The notes under the pieces are model-generated. The model was not told where the DNA came from, made no database searches, and saw only the letters and a program-made list of their open reading frames with translations. Of a stretch of 64,000 nucleotides of DNA, positions 1 to 12,044 are shown one piece after another; the stretch's first letter is position 1, and each line of letters begins with the position of its first letter. Origin of the DNA: Casuarius casuarius (taxonomy: Eukaryota > Chordata > Aves > Casuariiformes > Casuariidae); contig PTFA01000370.1 of NCBI GenBank assembly GCA_003342895.1, forward strand, positions 146,479 through 210,478, read 5' to 3'. Made by a program: the position numbers and the translations under genes.

Positions 1-260
1 GGGCTGACGGCGGGGGCGGGCGGCCGAGGCGGCGGGGCCGGCTCCGCTCCAGACTCCCCGGCGCTGGGGTCAGCGCCCCGGGCCGCCCCGCCGCCGGCGG
101 GAAGGGCCGGGCCCGGCGGGGCTTCCCCTCTGCCCGCCCCGGGCACCGCGCACCGGGCACCTCGGGGCCAGGCCGGGGCTCTGCTCTGGCGATGGGGGAG
201 CGGGGGCTGCTTGCTGTCAGAAACGGCCGAACCTCGCCCAAATCCTCCGCGTTTTGTAGG
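1..260. promoter_or_regulatory. CpG island, candidate promoter/first exon
   Basis: The first ~180 bases are extremely G+C rich and dense in CpG. They contain GC-box (Sp1-like) cores: GGGCGG near 14-23 on this strand and CCGCCCC near 83-93 read on the other. G-runs near 11-40 could form a quadruplex. Composition falls abruptly to ordinary AT content after about 260. In vertebrates this is the usual signature of a promoter and 5' exon. The island is cut by the window start, so neither the transcript nor its direction can be fixed, and no coding exon of a known family is visible. The edge at 260 is approximate. Confidence 0.6.
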
Positions 261-362
261 GGGATGCGGTGTTGCATCGGATGCTTCATAGCTGATTTCC
301 GTCTGGGCCGAATAACCATTTCTTTCTTCGCGCTGACGGATTTTGGAATCGCAAGGGTTTGA
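192..362 (+). other. Small open frame at CpG island edge, unproven
   Basis: An ATG at 192 lies in a good initiation context (G at -3, G at +4) inside the CpG island. It opens a 56-residue frame ending at the TGA at 360-362. The product is basic and cysteine-containing at its start (Met-Gly-Glu-Arg-Gly), with no recognised motif, signal peptide or family. It could be an upstream ORF in a 5' leader, the start of a coding exon spliced before the stop (a weak GTAGGG donor-like site lies near 256), or chance. I favour leader sequence or chance. Confidence 0.12.
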
Positions 363-2056
363 ACCAATCCACCTATTCTGCTAAACATTAGTTTTTCCTG
401 CCCCCAAAGCCAAACGTTATTTTTTCATTCTGATTTTCAGCGCCCAACACGCTGAACCTGCGAATGCCAAATCCATGTGAAACATGCTCACTTGAGCAAA
501 GAATGAACACAGTTACATGTGCACATAGTGCTGGCAGGACCAAGTGGTAATGCTGAAGGTTGCTTTGACCTTGCAGTGGACTGGATTGGGTTGACTGGCA
601 GTCAAAAAACCAAAATGTTGACAACATTTTAAATTGAAAAAATTTTTTAAAAAAAGCATTAAAAAGTTTAGTCTTTTCCAGTGAGGAAAAAAAAAACCAA
701 ACTCCCCTGCAGAGTTACTGTGTGATCTGACATTGACTGTGTCCTCCAGCAAGGGACAGTGGCAGCCAGCTGGGAGCTTTCTGGGAATCTTCCTCTTTCA
801 ACCTGGAACTGCCGTGAACCAGTTCCCTAAGGCTCAGGGCACCGGGCTGGGACTCAGCAGATCCTCACACAGGCTCCCCTTAACCCCTCAGCCTCAGCCG
901 TGTGAAAGAAAGGAGGACCCAGACTCCCACAGGGCCTGGGAGCCTCAAACATCTCGAGGGCTGTTACGACACCTGAACCTGGAAAGGACTCAGCTCCTTT
1001 GGTGCTGGGGATGTTTAGATCAGAGGCTGGATAAGCAGAGCTGGTGCTAATAAAATAATTAATCTCCAAATTCCTGCCAGGGCTCCTTTGGATTACATTA
1101 ATTTGTGTGTGATCTACACAACGATTTCTGGAGTCAAGGTGATGTCATGGGCGTTTTCCTCTTTGTTTCCTAATTACAGGTCCATCCAGCTTCCCAGAAA
1201 TATTCCACAAAAAATGTTCAGAGCACACCCCCCGCCGTGTTGCTGTTCTCCAGCCAAGAGAACATTGCAAACTTCCCTAGATTAGCTCATCTCAGCAGGA
1301 ATTCAGAATATGTTACGGAGATTCCTATAGCTGTACAAATAAAGCTTCAAACTTGCATTTCAGATCAGGGAGAGCGGAGGCCTGTTCGCTGTTCTGATTC
1401 TCCCCGTTTGGGTTTATATGATGCTTATTAAATTTAAATGAAGGTATCCCCTCCGTTAATATTGCTGATGCGCTGGCATTACTCAAGAGCAGTAGACGAC
1501 CCCTTAACTCTGCTGAAAGGTGGGCTGGCTTTGGCAGGGCCTCTGTGGCACACATACAGTTTCCAAACCCCGGCAGAGTGCCCGTACTGCTCTAATCTCA
1601 GCATACCGGTGTCAGATTCACATCAACTTGGGAGTGCTGTATAGACTGGAAAAATCGTGGGTGAAGGCAGCCTTTTGTCATTTGAGGCCTTGTAGTGGGG
1701 AAAAGCAGGAAAATATGCAGTGCGCTGCAATCATAAAAGGTATCATAACAAGAGAGGTCATTTTATCATGAAATGATACTGTTATCATTAGGCAGAAGTC
1801 CAGTTCTGTGGATGAAATACTCAGGTATGTTGGCAAATATAAATCTAATTGGCCCACATTATTATATCACTAATACAGTATTGATGTTATTAATAAACAG
1901 TAATATCTGTTAGGCAACACGTTTGGAGATAGATGCACCTCTGATTTCTGGAGCATCTCCATGAGAATCACACAAATCAGGAGAAACATTGCTGAGTCCT
2001 TGGGACTAACAGTGCAGGAGGTAGAGGAGAGGGGGACTGTCTATCTGCTTCTGTGG
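263..2056. other. Non-coding stretch, no gene seen
   Basis: Ordinary mixed-composition sequence with short A and T runs near 635-700. All frames are short and match no known family. AT-rich sequence at 1740-1920 has several TTATCA/GATA-like words, but nothing that can be called a site with confidence. Confidence 0.5.
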
Positions 2057-2096
2057 TTCTATCTATCCATCTACCTGTCTGTCTGTCCATCTATTG
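2057..2096. repeat. Imperfect (CTAT/CTGT)n microsatellite
   Basis: Tetranucleotide units CTAT, CCAT and CTGT follow each other with few interruptions. This is an interpolated simple repeat. Confidence 0.8.
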
Positions 2097-3040
2097 CTCC
2101 AGGTGGAGAAGACACAAGTAAAGATATAGATGTCTATAGACCACAACGTGCTTGTACACACAGCCATACGGGTTCACAACGTACCTAGCTGAAGGCAGCA
2201 CTTTGACTAGGTGTATTTAGCTCTTGGCTTGCAGGAAGGAGCAGCTCAGGCCCAACCCCACTGACAAGGCAAAGTGCTTTCTAGGTGCAAAGATCTGGCT
2301 AATTAACCAGTCCTGGAGCTCCTTGGCCCTCTTAAATAGAAAGGGAAGTGATGGCAAAGATCCTCACCAGTTGACATCAAGGAAACTGAAGCCTCTGCCA
2401 GAGCTGGACACTGAATCACATCCTGTGCCATGGCTCTCGGGGTCTTGAATGCCCTCAACCAGTCTGAGATTACTTTGGCTTAACTTTTTTGCTAGTAATT
2501 TAAACATAGTAATAAGAGAAAAGAAGAGCAGGTGTGCAGGGACAGGGTGTATGTTTTGTTGGATCAACTGATATCTCTCCGAAAAACCACATGTGCTTTT
2601 GCCTGCAACCCTCACAATTTTAAGGGGAGCTGGGAGGACCTTCCCTAATCTTCCAGGGCTCCTGGGCAGAGGCATCCCAGCTAGGTGGCCAAGATCTCCA
2701 CCATTGCTTATATGGGAAATACCTCATTAGTGAAGAGACGAGCTAAGAGCATTTAAAGCAAGGGGGACAAAGCAGACCTGGATCTCATGCAGCGAGTAAT
2801 AGCAAAGGCATTGCAGAAGCACAGGTCTCCTGATGGGCTGCAAAACCCACATCACTCCAGTGTCACCTTTTACTGGTACCCAAAAGGGGTAAATGCCAGA
2901 CAGCTCCTGTACTCTGCAATGAGACCTCCAGAGGCAGCTAACACTGATGGCCTGATCCTGATCTCGTGCCTGCCTCTTTCAATCACCTATAACTCCCTGG
3001 GATTCCACCCCCGGCCACGTGAGAGCAGAATCAGGCCGGC
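2097..3040. other. Non-coding stretch, no gene seen
   Basis: No recognisable exon, RNA gene or classified repeat. Frames on both strands have unbiased, non-protein-like composition. Confidence 0.45.
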
Positions 3041-3068
3041 TTTCTTTTTTTTTTTCTTCTTTTTTTTT
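3041..3068. repeat. T-rich tract
   Basis: About 28 bases of nearly pure T with a few C. It lies about 35 bases before the MIR copy at 3104. Confidence 0.85.
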
Positions 3069-3103
3069 GCTCTTCTACAGCTCCTTCCATCTAAGGATCC
3101 CTG

Positions 3104-3275
3104 GGCACTTTATAAAGATTATCAAGTTAAGCCTCGCAACAACACTGTGGGGTAGGTAGATCTTATTATCTGGGAATACAAGGGAAAGGAAGATTAAACG
3201 GATTGTGGGGGATAGCAGATCCGGGACAGGACCCATCTCTCACAGAGCACTTAGTCCTGTGCCTTAACACAGGAC
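3104..3275 (-). mobile_element. MIR SINE, antisense copy
   Basis: On this strand the order of landmarks matches the reverse complement of MIR. First comes an ACTTTATAAAGATTATC block, then the block around CCTCGCAACAACACTGTGGG with GTAGGTAG and TTATTATCTGGG. An AGATTAAACGGATTG block follows, and the copy ends with a degenerate GCAGATCCGGGACAGGACCC segment. MIRs are ancient tRNA-derived CORE-SINEs found across amniotes. This is one of the best preserved copies here. Both ends are approximate and no target duplication is visible, as expected at this age. Confidence 0.7.
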
Positions 3276-3595
3276 TATTTTTTTTTGGCACAACAGCTGT
3301 GAAGTCTCAGTCTAATGCCAGGGGAACATCGGCGGCATCTGAGCACATCCCAGTTGTTAACACCCAAGGGTTCGCAAACCACCGTGGAGCCTTAGCTGCG
3401 TGCACCCTCGGAGGACTCCTCTTCAAAATATATTCTTTTGACTTACCATCGTCTTCTGATGTGCAAAGAGAAAATTTTTCAGCACCTTTCCGTGCAGGCT
3501 GCTGTAGAGCTGTACCTCTGATGTTCATCCCAGAAAAACGCACGTGTTAGAAGCAGAACTGAGTAAGAAATGCATTTTCCAGTTTGGTGGAAATT

Positions 3596-3606
3596 CCCCC
3601 CCCCCC
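3596..3606. repeat. Poly-C run of 11
   Basis: Eleven consecutive C residues, an error-prone homopolymer. Confidence 0.9.
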
Positions 3607-3769
3607 AAGAATGAAGAAAAAGGGTGTTTTGTATTTGGGCTGGAAGACGAAGAAATCATAAAATCAGCAAATGGGAAAGTTCAACATTTATGTTTCTGGC
3701 AGAACAAAGCTCCAAAGTACAATATTTTTGTTCAATTTTCAGCCTTTTCTTTTTCAACAGTCTTGGAAG

Positions 3770-3770
3770 T

Positions 3771-3802
<32 letters not shown>

Positions 3803-3803
3803 T
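3770..3803. repeat. (GTTTT)n simple repeat
   Basis: Five or more consecutive GTTTT units flanked by T runs. Confidence 0.9.
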
Positions 3804-5469
3804 AGGAAGAAGATTTGAAGACATTTCTGGATGAATTGCTGCTTGAACTCAATTAAAAAAGCTTTGTTTGAACCGGTATAAGCAAGGAGTTTAAACATTT
3901 TTAATTGTTTTCAGCTATGTTTAGGGTTGAGTTTTGTTCTTGAAAGAGCAATGTGGTATGAGCATGAATTCAGACACGCTTTGGTGTGACCAATGAGGTA
4001 ATTTTAGCTGAGAAAGTTTTGAAATATTTTTCTTAGCTTGGGGTAAAAATTTGTTTCTTCTTTCAAAAGCCTTCTCTTTTGGGGTTTCACATGGAGAATA
4101 GAACAATTTTTAGCTTATGTCTTCTTATTGCATGCCTTTCAGTTTAAAAAGCCTTGGCTGTTAACAGCATGCAGACGGAGGAATACAGAATAGACAAAAG
4201 ATGTTACATTTTCTGTCGTTGCAGGCAAAAAGAACAACAGGGCCATTGTTGACTTTAACTCTTTATTTCCTAGCTTTTCATCTGCCAGGGAAAACGTTAC
4301 TGAAAGTATGAGAGAGTCACAGCTCTCCTCCACTAACACCCAGGGCAGGTTTTAACAGAGAAGTTTCCAATGTTTTTTTCTCACTCCTCTGCACAAGATT
4401 CACATTTCTATTCTCTCTCCTTGCAGATGTTTTTGGAACTCACCTGCTCTTGGAGCAAATCTCAGCTTCACCCTGGCTCTGTCTTAGCTGGCTCCCGTTA
4501 GCTCTGGCCTCCAGGTTTAGGCAAGACACACTTAGGAACGGAGGTTTTGCCCTTTGTACTGCACGTCTTCATATGTTGGCTGGAGTAAAACAGAGGTTTG
4601 ATTTGAAATCACCCTAAAATGCTTCATTTTCCGTTGACCAGCTGTTTGAAAAGGGGTGTCTGAGACTAATCCGAGTGTGTCTTGTTTCCTGCCTTCACTC
4701 TCCCTGCGGTCTCACACCAAAATCAGAGGTGACTTGCGTTAATATGCCATGTTTTAAACTGCAGGGAGGGGAATCAGGAATAGTTACACGTCTCATTAAA
4801 TTGCTCCTGGAGGTGCTGTCATCCACGAGACAAGTGGGACAGAGACAGGATTTAAGTCAATGAGCTGAGCCGGGCACTGGCCATGCACTGGAGCTGGGTA
4901 ACTGGATTTGGGTTGCCATTGTGGAAACCAGTATGAACATTTTAAAAGGTGCCCAGAAAACCAGAGACATGGCTGTACAAAGCAGCACAACCTTCTCTCT
5001 TACGCTGGCTGAACGGCTGAGCAAGAGTTGTTCCCGGCTTGCCACAGCCGGGCTCTGTGGCTGCTGGGGAAGGAGACTTGCTCCTACTGTCACTGCTCTG
5101 CTCCTCAGGCATTCAAGGCTATGAGAAAATTCAAGGGTAATTTGTAACCATGGAAATCTTACCTCTTATCTGCTCCTTTCTTCTGCTGGCCAGACAGCTC
5201 CTATGAAGTGCAAAATGGAGGGCCCAATTTCATCCTTCGCTGGGGTCAAATCTCGTCACACATGGACTGTGTCTCCTGCAGGGGAGCTGGGCTGAGATGC
5301 AGCCAGTGGCAGCAAGACCAGGGTCAGGCCCTTTATCTTCTGGAGTTAGTCCTTTCCCTGTCTCCAGGGGTCCACAGACTGCTGCTGGTGGAGTCCCACC
5401 AGGAGATGGTGGCAGCAAACAGCTTCACTTCTGCTTCGCTCCAATATTAACTGGAAGGATTATTTCTCT
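3804..5469. other. Non-coding stretch, no gene seen
   Basis: AT-rich at 3840-4130, mixed afterwards. No exon-like frame, RNA gene or classified repeat recognised. Confidence 0.45.
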
Positions 5470-5722
5470 GCTAAAGGTCTCCTGCCGGGTTTCGAGGTAG
5501 GATCTCTCCTCATAGGTTCAGTCACGGCAGAGCATGGTCTGGACATTATCTGTAGGACCAACTAGACAGACACATCCCAAACTGATTGTGGGAGCACACT
5601 GAGACCATGGAGTGCTTTGGATGTGGCCACTCCACCTTGGAAGCTGGTGTTTCATAGCATGGATGTGGCCAGTTCCAGAGAGCAAGCCTTGGCTCTGTGT
5701 ATAATTTACTGGTGTAGACGTA
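5470..5722. mobile_element. Diverged MITE-like element, copy A
   Basis: This stretch shares an ordered set of motifs with the element at 54175-54463. They are an ACCAACTAG...CAGAC block near 5556, GGATGTGGCC at 5619, ATGGATGTGGCCAG about 41 bases later, and a right end whose reverse complement (TCTACACCAGTAAATT) resembles the left end of copies B and C. Spacing agrees within a few bases to some tens of bases. The right edge is fairly clear; the left edge is inferred only from element length. No coding capacity is visible. Most likely it is a non-autonomous DNA transposon with short terminal inverted repeats; the superfamily is not determined. Confidence 0.45.
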
Positions 5723-5744
5723 GTTTAGGGTGCTGGGGCCAGTT

Positions 5745-5965
5745 CTCTGCTGCAAGCTCCATCAGTGGCTTTGGGCAAATCGTTTAGGTCTATATCCTTC
5801 TGCAGTCATTGCAGAGAGATGGGTGTCTCTTGGGTGGAGGTACGGTCCCTCTCTCTGGGTTACTGACAACAGTTTAGACACCATGGGGAAGCGTAGGAAG
5901 TTAGGTGGGTCTAGCTGAGTCTCTGGACCTGGTTCCCCTTCTGCAAAATGGGCTTAATTTCCTTC
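5745..5965 (+). mobile_element. Possible degraded MIR
   Basis: GGCTTTGGGCAAATCGTTTAG near 5768 resembles the MIR CORE segment, and CTGCAAAATGGGCTTAATTTC near 5941 resembles its later part. The distance between them is too large for one intact MIR. It is either interrupted or a coincidence. Confidence 0.25.
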
Positions 5966-7831
5966 TCTTGGTCAAAGTTGGCCACCAGTGTTAAAACACG
6001 TGGCAGAGGGTGAGGACAACATTTGTTGTTCATGTATTTTTTTTTTTTTAATTCTTGACCAGTTTCTGATTTTTCATGTTTGAAGCCCAGTGCCTTACAC
6101 TGTCATTTTTGAAAGTGAGGTGTATTTGGGGAAGAACTCTGCCCTTCAGATTTGGCCTGTTTTGGAGCCTGGACCATCGATGAACCTTCACTTTTATTTT
6201 TTCTCCCCTTTGTCACTTTTTTTTTCTACACTCATTTCCCATCCCGTTGGATTAATCATGATCTCACGGAGATCTCTGCATGTGCTTATCTCTGCTCCAT
6301 TGACTGGAAGAGAATTGCTGGGTAAATAAAGCTAAGCAAATGCTCATGTCTTCAGAAGATACCAGGGCTTTACACAGGAAGGTGTCTCAGGCTGAAACTC
6401 CATGTTCGGCTGTTAATACAGTAATGCCCTAACTTGGCTGGGCTTAACAGCGCTGTTGGAGGGGAAGGCTGTCCTGGGCATTGCTGATGGCTCAGGCAAC
6501 CTTAGCTCTCTGTTACCCTGAGACCTAGGAGAGGCCACTACAGGTCCATGAGGACCTCTGCTAAAATAGGGTCTATAAAACCCCTGGGGGTGCTCTGAAG
6601 AGGCAGCTGTGGGGTGCAGGTGGTGAATCTCTGACTGAGTGTAGTGGATTGTCCACGTAGCCAGCCTCCGAGATGGTGCAAGCTGAGGCGACAAGAGTCT
6701 CCATGCTCTGCTTGCAGAAAATGAAGAGAGAGGTTTGCCTCAGGTCACATCGGCAAAGCCGGAGGAGGTAATGGGGCATTTACCACCGCTCTTGGATTGT
6801 GCATGAACAGCCCCAGCCCCAAGCACCTGTGGAGCCCCAAATAGCCCATGACGTGATTACGGAGGCCTTTCACAGCTCTCTTGAAGGCCAGCTGGACTTG
6901 CTGGCCATGCTGGGAAAGGGGTGAGGGATGTTAGTCTTTCGGACTGTACAAACAAAGATCAAACCATTGATCAAAACAAGCCTGGGTATCCCGGATAGGC
7001 CTGTAGATACATCTATCAGCAGCTAGAGCTCCGTGGCCTCCCTGCAAAGTGCTGAGGGTGAAGTCTCAGTAGTGCCGCTGTGGTGACAAGATGATGACAT
7101 CGACCAGGGGAGTTATCCGGGTTGGGGACAATCCAAGGATGTGACCAAACTCTGGGTGGCAGCATTGCAAGGGAGGCTTCGCGAGCCAGCGGGGGACACT
7201 ACCTAGCTGGGACGATGCAAGGCGGACCCCAGGAGCTGGTTTCTCCTCCCGGCTGCGTTGGGAGGCAGTTGGTACTGCAGTGACCGCAGGTAATGCAAAG
7301 CCGAGCTGCTGAGGGTACAACGCAATGGGGTCGTTCGGGAGACAGCGCTGGCAGATCTCTCTGCAAGGGAGGCAGGACCTGTCTTGGACTCTTATCAAAG
7401 GCATTAACTTCCTGTCCTTAATCATCAGTTCTCAGCCCAGATTTGTGCAAGTTTTGGCTTTGGAAAACAGACTTAGTGTTAGCTCTATGTCCATAGCCTG
7501 CTCTTTAAAAATGAAACATTTATCCAAATAGCATTTAAATTCACTGATTAGTTTGAACCAGATTTGGCAGCGGGGTGGAGATCTTTAAGTAAAAGTAGGA
7601 ATGGGTATTTTGTGCTCATGAAGTGGCGTCTCCTGCACTTTATGAAAAGGCACTTGGATACCATAGTCTGCTCATTAGACTAGTGTCTCCAGGGACAGCA
7701 AACGCACTGACCAAAACTAGGACTGGGAGCCTAGGCTAAACTAGGCTTTGCACAAATTTCCCTCAGAGTGACTTATTTCATTACCAGTACTATCTCTCAG
7801 GAAAAGTTTCTGCCAAAAGCCAGATGGATTC
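5966..7831. other. Non-coding stretch, no gene seen
   Basis: Contains a T13 run at 6037-6049 and otherwise unremarkable mixed sequence. The longest frame here (7066-7425, minus strand) has no recognisable domain. Confidence 0.45.
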
Positions 7832-7850
7832 TTTTTTTTTTTTTTTTTTT
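7832..7850. repeat. Poly-T run of 19
   Basis: Nineteen consecutive T residues with no identified SINE or processed sequence attached. Confidence 0.9.
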
Positions 7851-8379
7851 AATTTCATTGCAGCCATTTCAGCAGCTCTTGCAAAGGACACCTGAATGGG
7901 AAGGAGGCTTCATAAGTAGTCAGAATCAGTTAAAACCAGAAAAGAGCAGCTAGGTACATTTTTTCCCAGTGGAAATGTTTGTCTGATGCGCACACATATC
8001 TCGTTCTGCAGTATTTGCACCCTGCATATTCCAGCTTGCTGCTAGTACAGACTACAGCACAGAGAGACTCCGGTTAGGAGCAGTGCTGAGCTAGGACCCG
8101 TTTGCACATCTGAGCTGAGGACAGGTTGTAAGACCGGCTAAAGGCAGAGTAGATGGTCTGGTCTGTGGAAAATCGTACTATTTTTTCCTCCACAAAGAAA
8201 AAGATTTCAGCTTTACCATAAAGTGAAATCTCTTCTAATGAGGTCGTATTTTGTGAGAACCTATTTGCACCCATTTGCACGGGGGCTGGGTTAGAAGGAA
8301 ATCCCTGAGCTCAGAGCTCTCAGCCAGTTCCTGCGCAGTTCACACATTTAAACGTTTCCATCAAAGCAAGATGAATGTG

Positions 8380-8560
8380 CAGAAACTTGGCTGTAATTGG
8401 ATCATGAAGTGCAAGCTGCTGTGATTAGATCAGGAGCACTCTGCCTGGATTACGCTAAACCAAAAGAAATAATCAGACCGCTAAAAAAGGGAGCAGCTCT
8501 TAATTTAAACTGCATTAATTTCCTGGCTAGGTGGCAGACCCCACGAATTATGCATTTAAA
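8380..8560. promoter_or_regulatory. Candidate conserved non-coding element
   Basis: AT-rich sequence with several homeodomain-type cores: CTGTAATTGG near 8391, TTAATTT near 8500 and GCATTAATTTCC near 8512. They sit between more ordinary GC-richer DNA. It has no repeat signature and no coding frame of note. Such clusters are typical of developmental enhancers, but short AT-rich cores occur often by chance and conservation is untested. Confidence 0.2.
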
Positions 8561-8802
8561 GATGAGGAGGTTAATTCTAGCGAGTATGGGCTCTGGCTAC
8601 AGCAAGAAAAAGTTTCAAAATCTGCACAAAGTGAGGAAGCAAAGTCCGTGATCCAATTGTCACCAACACCAGCAGGTGACCAACTCTCTCTAAAGAAAAG
8701 ATTGAGCTGCCGGATGCATTTTGCATTCAGGCTGTCAGGTTGCTGCTCTGAAGGACAGGGTGGGATGAGGTCCCGTGGCAGCTCCCAAGGGAGCTCTTCG
8801 CA

Positions 8803-8930
8803 GTGAGGGAGCAGGGACCAGGGTGGGAGGGATTGGGATGGGATGTCGGTGAGATGGGAGGGTGAGAAACTGGAGGTGGAGGAAACTGGTCTGGGAGGGG
8901 AGTCTGGGAAGAGTGAGAGAAGAGGGTTGA
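8803..8930 (+). repeat. Purine/G-rich tract with G-quadruplex motif
   Basis: About 130 bases dominated by G and A with many GGG runs. GGGTGGGAGGGATTGGG at 8821-8837 fits the canonical four-run quadruplex pattern with loops of 1, 1 and 3. The complementary strand is correspondingly pyrimidine-rich, which explains the long proline/serine-rich frames seen there. Confidence 0.6.
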
Positions 8931-8984
8931 CTATGGCCAGTTGGACAGGTCCATGCAACGAGCTTTAAGAAATGGGACAAAGTG

Positions 8985-9019
8985 GTTTTTTTTGTTTGTT
9001 TTTTTGTTTGTTTGTTTTT
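8985..9019. repeat. (GTTT)n simple repeat
   Basis: T-rich tract with repeated GTTT units. Confidence 0.85.
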
Positions 9020-10660
9020 CTAAATTGGGAACGCTCCTGTTGCCGAGAGGCAGCATGCACTCTGCTAGCGGGAAGGCTTTCAGCTCTCACACCCATGCTC
9101 AGGAGGATATTTGTCTAGAGGTAACACCACATGCTTCCTGCTTAAAGAGGGTTTTACTGGCAAATACTGAATATCCACAGGTTTAGCCCTGTTCAGTTGT
9201 AGCTGTGGTCAGATTTCGCCAATGATCACTTGTTCACATCTTCACCTAAACAAAGCAAGCCTTTCAGTCTTAAGTCTTTGGAAGCAGGACAGCAACAACG
9301 CAAGCCAACCTCTTTGCTCTATGTATTTATCAGAGCCATCCTAACCAGACCTCTGCAAGGCTTGGTTTTGAGCCAAATTTTCCGCTGATTTGTCTTACTC
9401 CAGTGAGTAGCCCCCCGAATTCGCATGGGAGGACCCAAGGGAGTGAACTTTCATGGGACCGAGGCCTTCGTCTGGCAGGTATCACCAGGGGGTGCTGTTA
9501 CATATGTGTCTTCTGGCAGTGTGCGAGCAAGTGGTCAGTCTTAGGAAGACATAGGCTGTGTCAAGGTTTATTCTATGGGGTTATGTGCTAGCAGGAGCAG
9601 GCTCTGTGCTCCACCACTGTCTTAGAGGCAGAGTTGCCTGGAAATGTACTGCAAGCACATGTTGACCGTACACCTGCTTCATGGCTATAGCCAGATCTGT
9701 ACCTCTGATACTTTACTTCCCTGTGAGCTGATTTGTAAGCTCTCAGACTTTCTTTAAGATTATAAATACTCCCCAGGCTGGGGAAATACATTTCTCCAGC
9801 TTACACCCTACATTCCTTGATTGTACAGGGTTTCTTTGAGCTTAAATGTTACAGGGAAGGCACTGTTTTTTGATAAGATAATTACGCTTCTGCTCACAGT
9901 TTAGGGTATAGTCCCATGAACATGGTGGTGTGATCACGCTAGAATCAGTCAGGTTAATATTTCTTAGAAAAACAAAGCAGTGGTTTATCCTGGCTAATCT
10001 CCCAGCAGTACAAGTTTGATCTGCTAGCACAAAACCACACGTTGGTTGCATTAGCCAGGGTACACTTGGTCTGATTCAGCGTAACTTTAAAGAGGCCCAG
10101 GCACTCAGTTCCTGATTTTGTCAGGGAGGTGCAGGGATGTTGGCTTCGTACCAGGGGTCCTAAAGTTGTGCTTACNGTAGCCCAAATTTGTGTGGATGTT
10201 TGAAGGACCGGGCATCTATCGGAGCAGGAGACACCAGAGATGTTCTGGGCTGCGACTGCTCTGCGTGGCGTGACTTCCTCAAATGGACACTGTGGTTTTT
10301 AGCCAGGTATTTTCAGGGCTATAGCAGCAACTAAACACACTTTCTACTCAGATTTCTTTTTTTCTAACAGAAAATCCCAGAAAAATCCCCTGAATTTTGG
10401 TCTGAAAGCAAAAAGCAAGGGAGTTGCTGTCAGCAGAATGTTCATTCATCTTAAAAGAAAAGAAAGACATTCCAGCCAAATTAAATAATAAAAGAGAGGT
10501 GATAAAGCCCACCTGCTCTTTCACTCAGGATTTCCATTTCTTTTTAAATCAGATCAGTGTATTAAAGATATTTTTCCTGAGATTTTTCCTGTTGAATAAT
10601 TAGACTAGATCTGTAACTGTTTCAAACGGAAAGAGGAATATCATTATGATCACCATCATT
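9020..10660. other. Non-coding stretch, no gene seen
   Basis: No exon or RNA gene recognised. A GCCAAATTTTCCGCTGATTT segment at 9373-9392 weakly resembles a motif common in reptile interspersed repeats. One ambiguous base lies at 10176. Confidence 0.4.
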
Positions 10661-10702
10661 ATATTATATTGAATTGAATTGACTTGTATTGTATTGTATT
10701 TA
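10661..10702. repeat. Pentanucleotide (GAATT/GTATT)n repeat
   Basis: GAATT units pass into GTATT units, an interrupted AT-rich pentanucleotide microsatellite. Confidence 0.75.
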
Positions 10703-10761
10703 TGGTATATGTTCTATATCACTTTTCATCAGTAGATCTGAGAGGAAGCAAATGTTTTACA

Positions 10762-10880
10762 GATTGGAAAACCCTGATTTACAGATAGGAAATCAAAGCA
10801 GGTGACTTAAAGTTCCCCAGGAGGCTAAGTGCAGAGCTGGGATGACATGCAGGACTGCATCCTTCTCTTCTGGTTGCAGA
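10762..10880 (-). mobile_element. MIR SINE, antisense copy
   Basis: GATTTACAGATAGGAAATCA, then GGTGACTTAAAGTTCCCCAG, then GCAGAGCTGGGATGACATGC occur in the order expected for the antisense strand of MIR. Those segments are the CORE, the 'ttgcccaaggtcac' equivalent, and the 'gagctgggatttgaaccc' equivalent. A CT-rich segment follows where the tRNA-related head would lie. It is old and diverged; ends are approximate. Confidence 0.65.
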
Positions 10881-12044
10881 AGGCTGGTTAGACCTGGTTG
10901 ACTGCACTGGCATGAATGAGGAAAGGGTGGCAAGTAAAGGAGGAAAGGAGTAGTAACAAAAACATGGGCACTCGTAGCACCATCTCAGTCCCCCTACACC
11001 TATTTCCCCCAAGGACGCCTGATCTGGGCATGCTCTTAGTTTAAGGAACAGACAAGTAGCACAGTAACAGTGCAAATCCCAATAAACAAATCTGGCCTGA
11101 GTGAGTAGCACAGCTCTTGGCACAGTTAACTCAGTTGCTAAATCTGGGACTAACAAATCAAAAGCCTGGATAGAGCTGATCCCTTGAGCTGGGGGAGGAC
11201 TTGCAGACAACCCGGCCAAAGATATGTTAATGACTGTGGTCCAAGCTGCTAAGACAAAAGCCAGGGATTAAAGAGGTTTCTTAGTCAAGGGCTACCTTAA
11301 CCAGGCACGAGCATGGTTCTCACCGTGGTGTGGAAAGCTCTCAGGGCAGCACTTTACAAACTCCAACAGGCCACGTCGTCTCTGGTGCTGCCATCTCTCC
11401 TCTGAAGATACGGCCACACTGGGAAATTAAACAGCGTGGGACTAATCTGACCAATTTAACAGTATTGGGCCATATTTCAAAGGTATTTACATGTCCTTCA
11501 AACTTGATAGGAATTTGCAGACTACTCAAGGCCAAGGGCTCAACACCTCCTGGGATGTAAACGCAGCAGAAGCGGAGGGGATGCTCAGCCCATCCTCAAG
11601 CTGAATCCGAGGCTGGATCCGGCCAGAAGGACTGTCCTGCCTGGGTTCTCCCTGAGGTCTGGGGGGACTGGAGCTCCACCACCCTCCTGGAAAAGCAAAA
11701 TCTGCAGCAAAATGACCTACTCTGTGGCTGTCCCATTGCTGTTGTCCCCGTATGGTTGGACTGAGAGTGACAGGCTGGCTTTTAATAGATCTTCCTGGGC
11801 ATTCGATGCAGGCTGGGGGGAACGGTGGGGAAACTGTAAAATGGTATGCCTTGGCTTTCTCTCAGCTCCCAGCCTTTCGCCCAGAGTTAGATAACAGGAG
11901 CAACAGATAAGAGCAAAAGTGGTTCTTTAATTCAGCCAGAATTTCACTTAGTGTTAAGGAAAATGTCTAGTGAGAGAATTAGACTAAGCCAGGAAATATC
12001 CTCTTAAACCGCAGCCCTCCTGTGCTAAATGTATATTTAGCATT
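10881..12044. other. Non-coding stretch, no gene seen
   Basis: No recognised gene or classified repeat. The frames present are short and unbiased. Confidence 0.45.
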
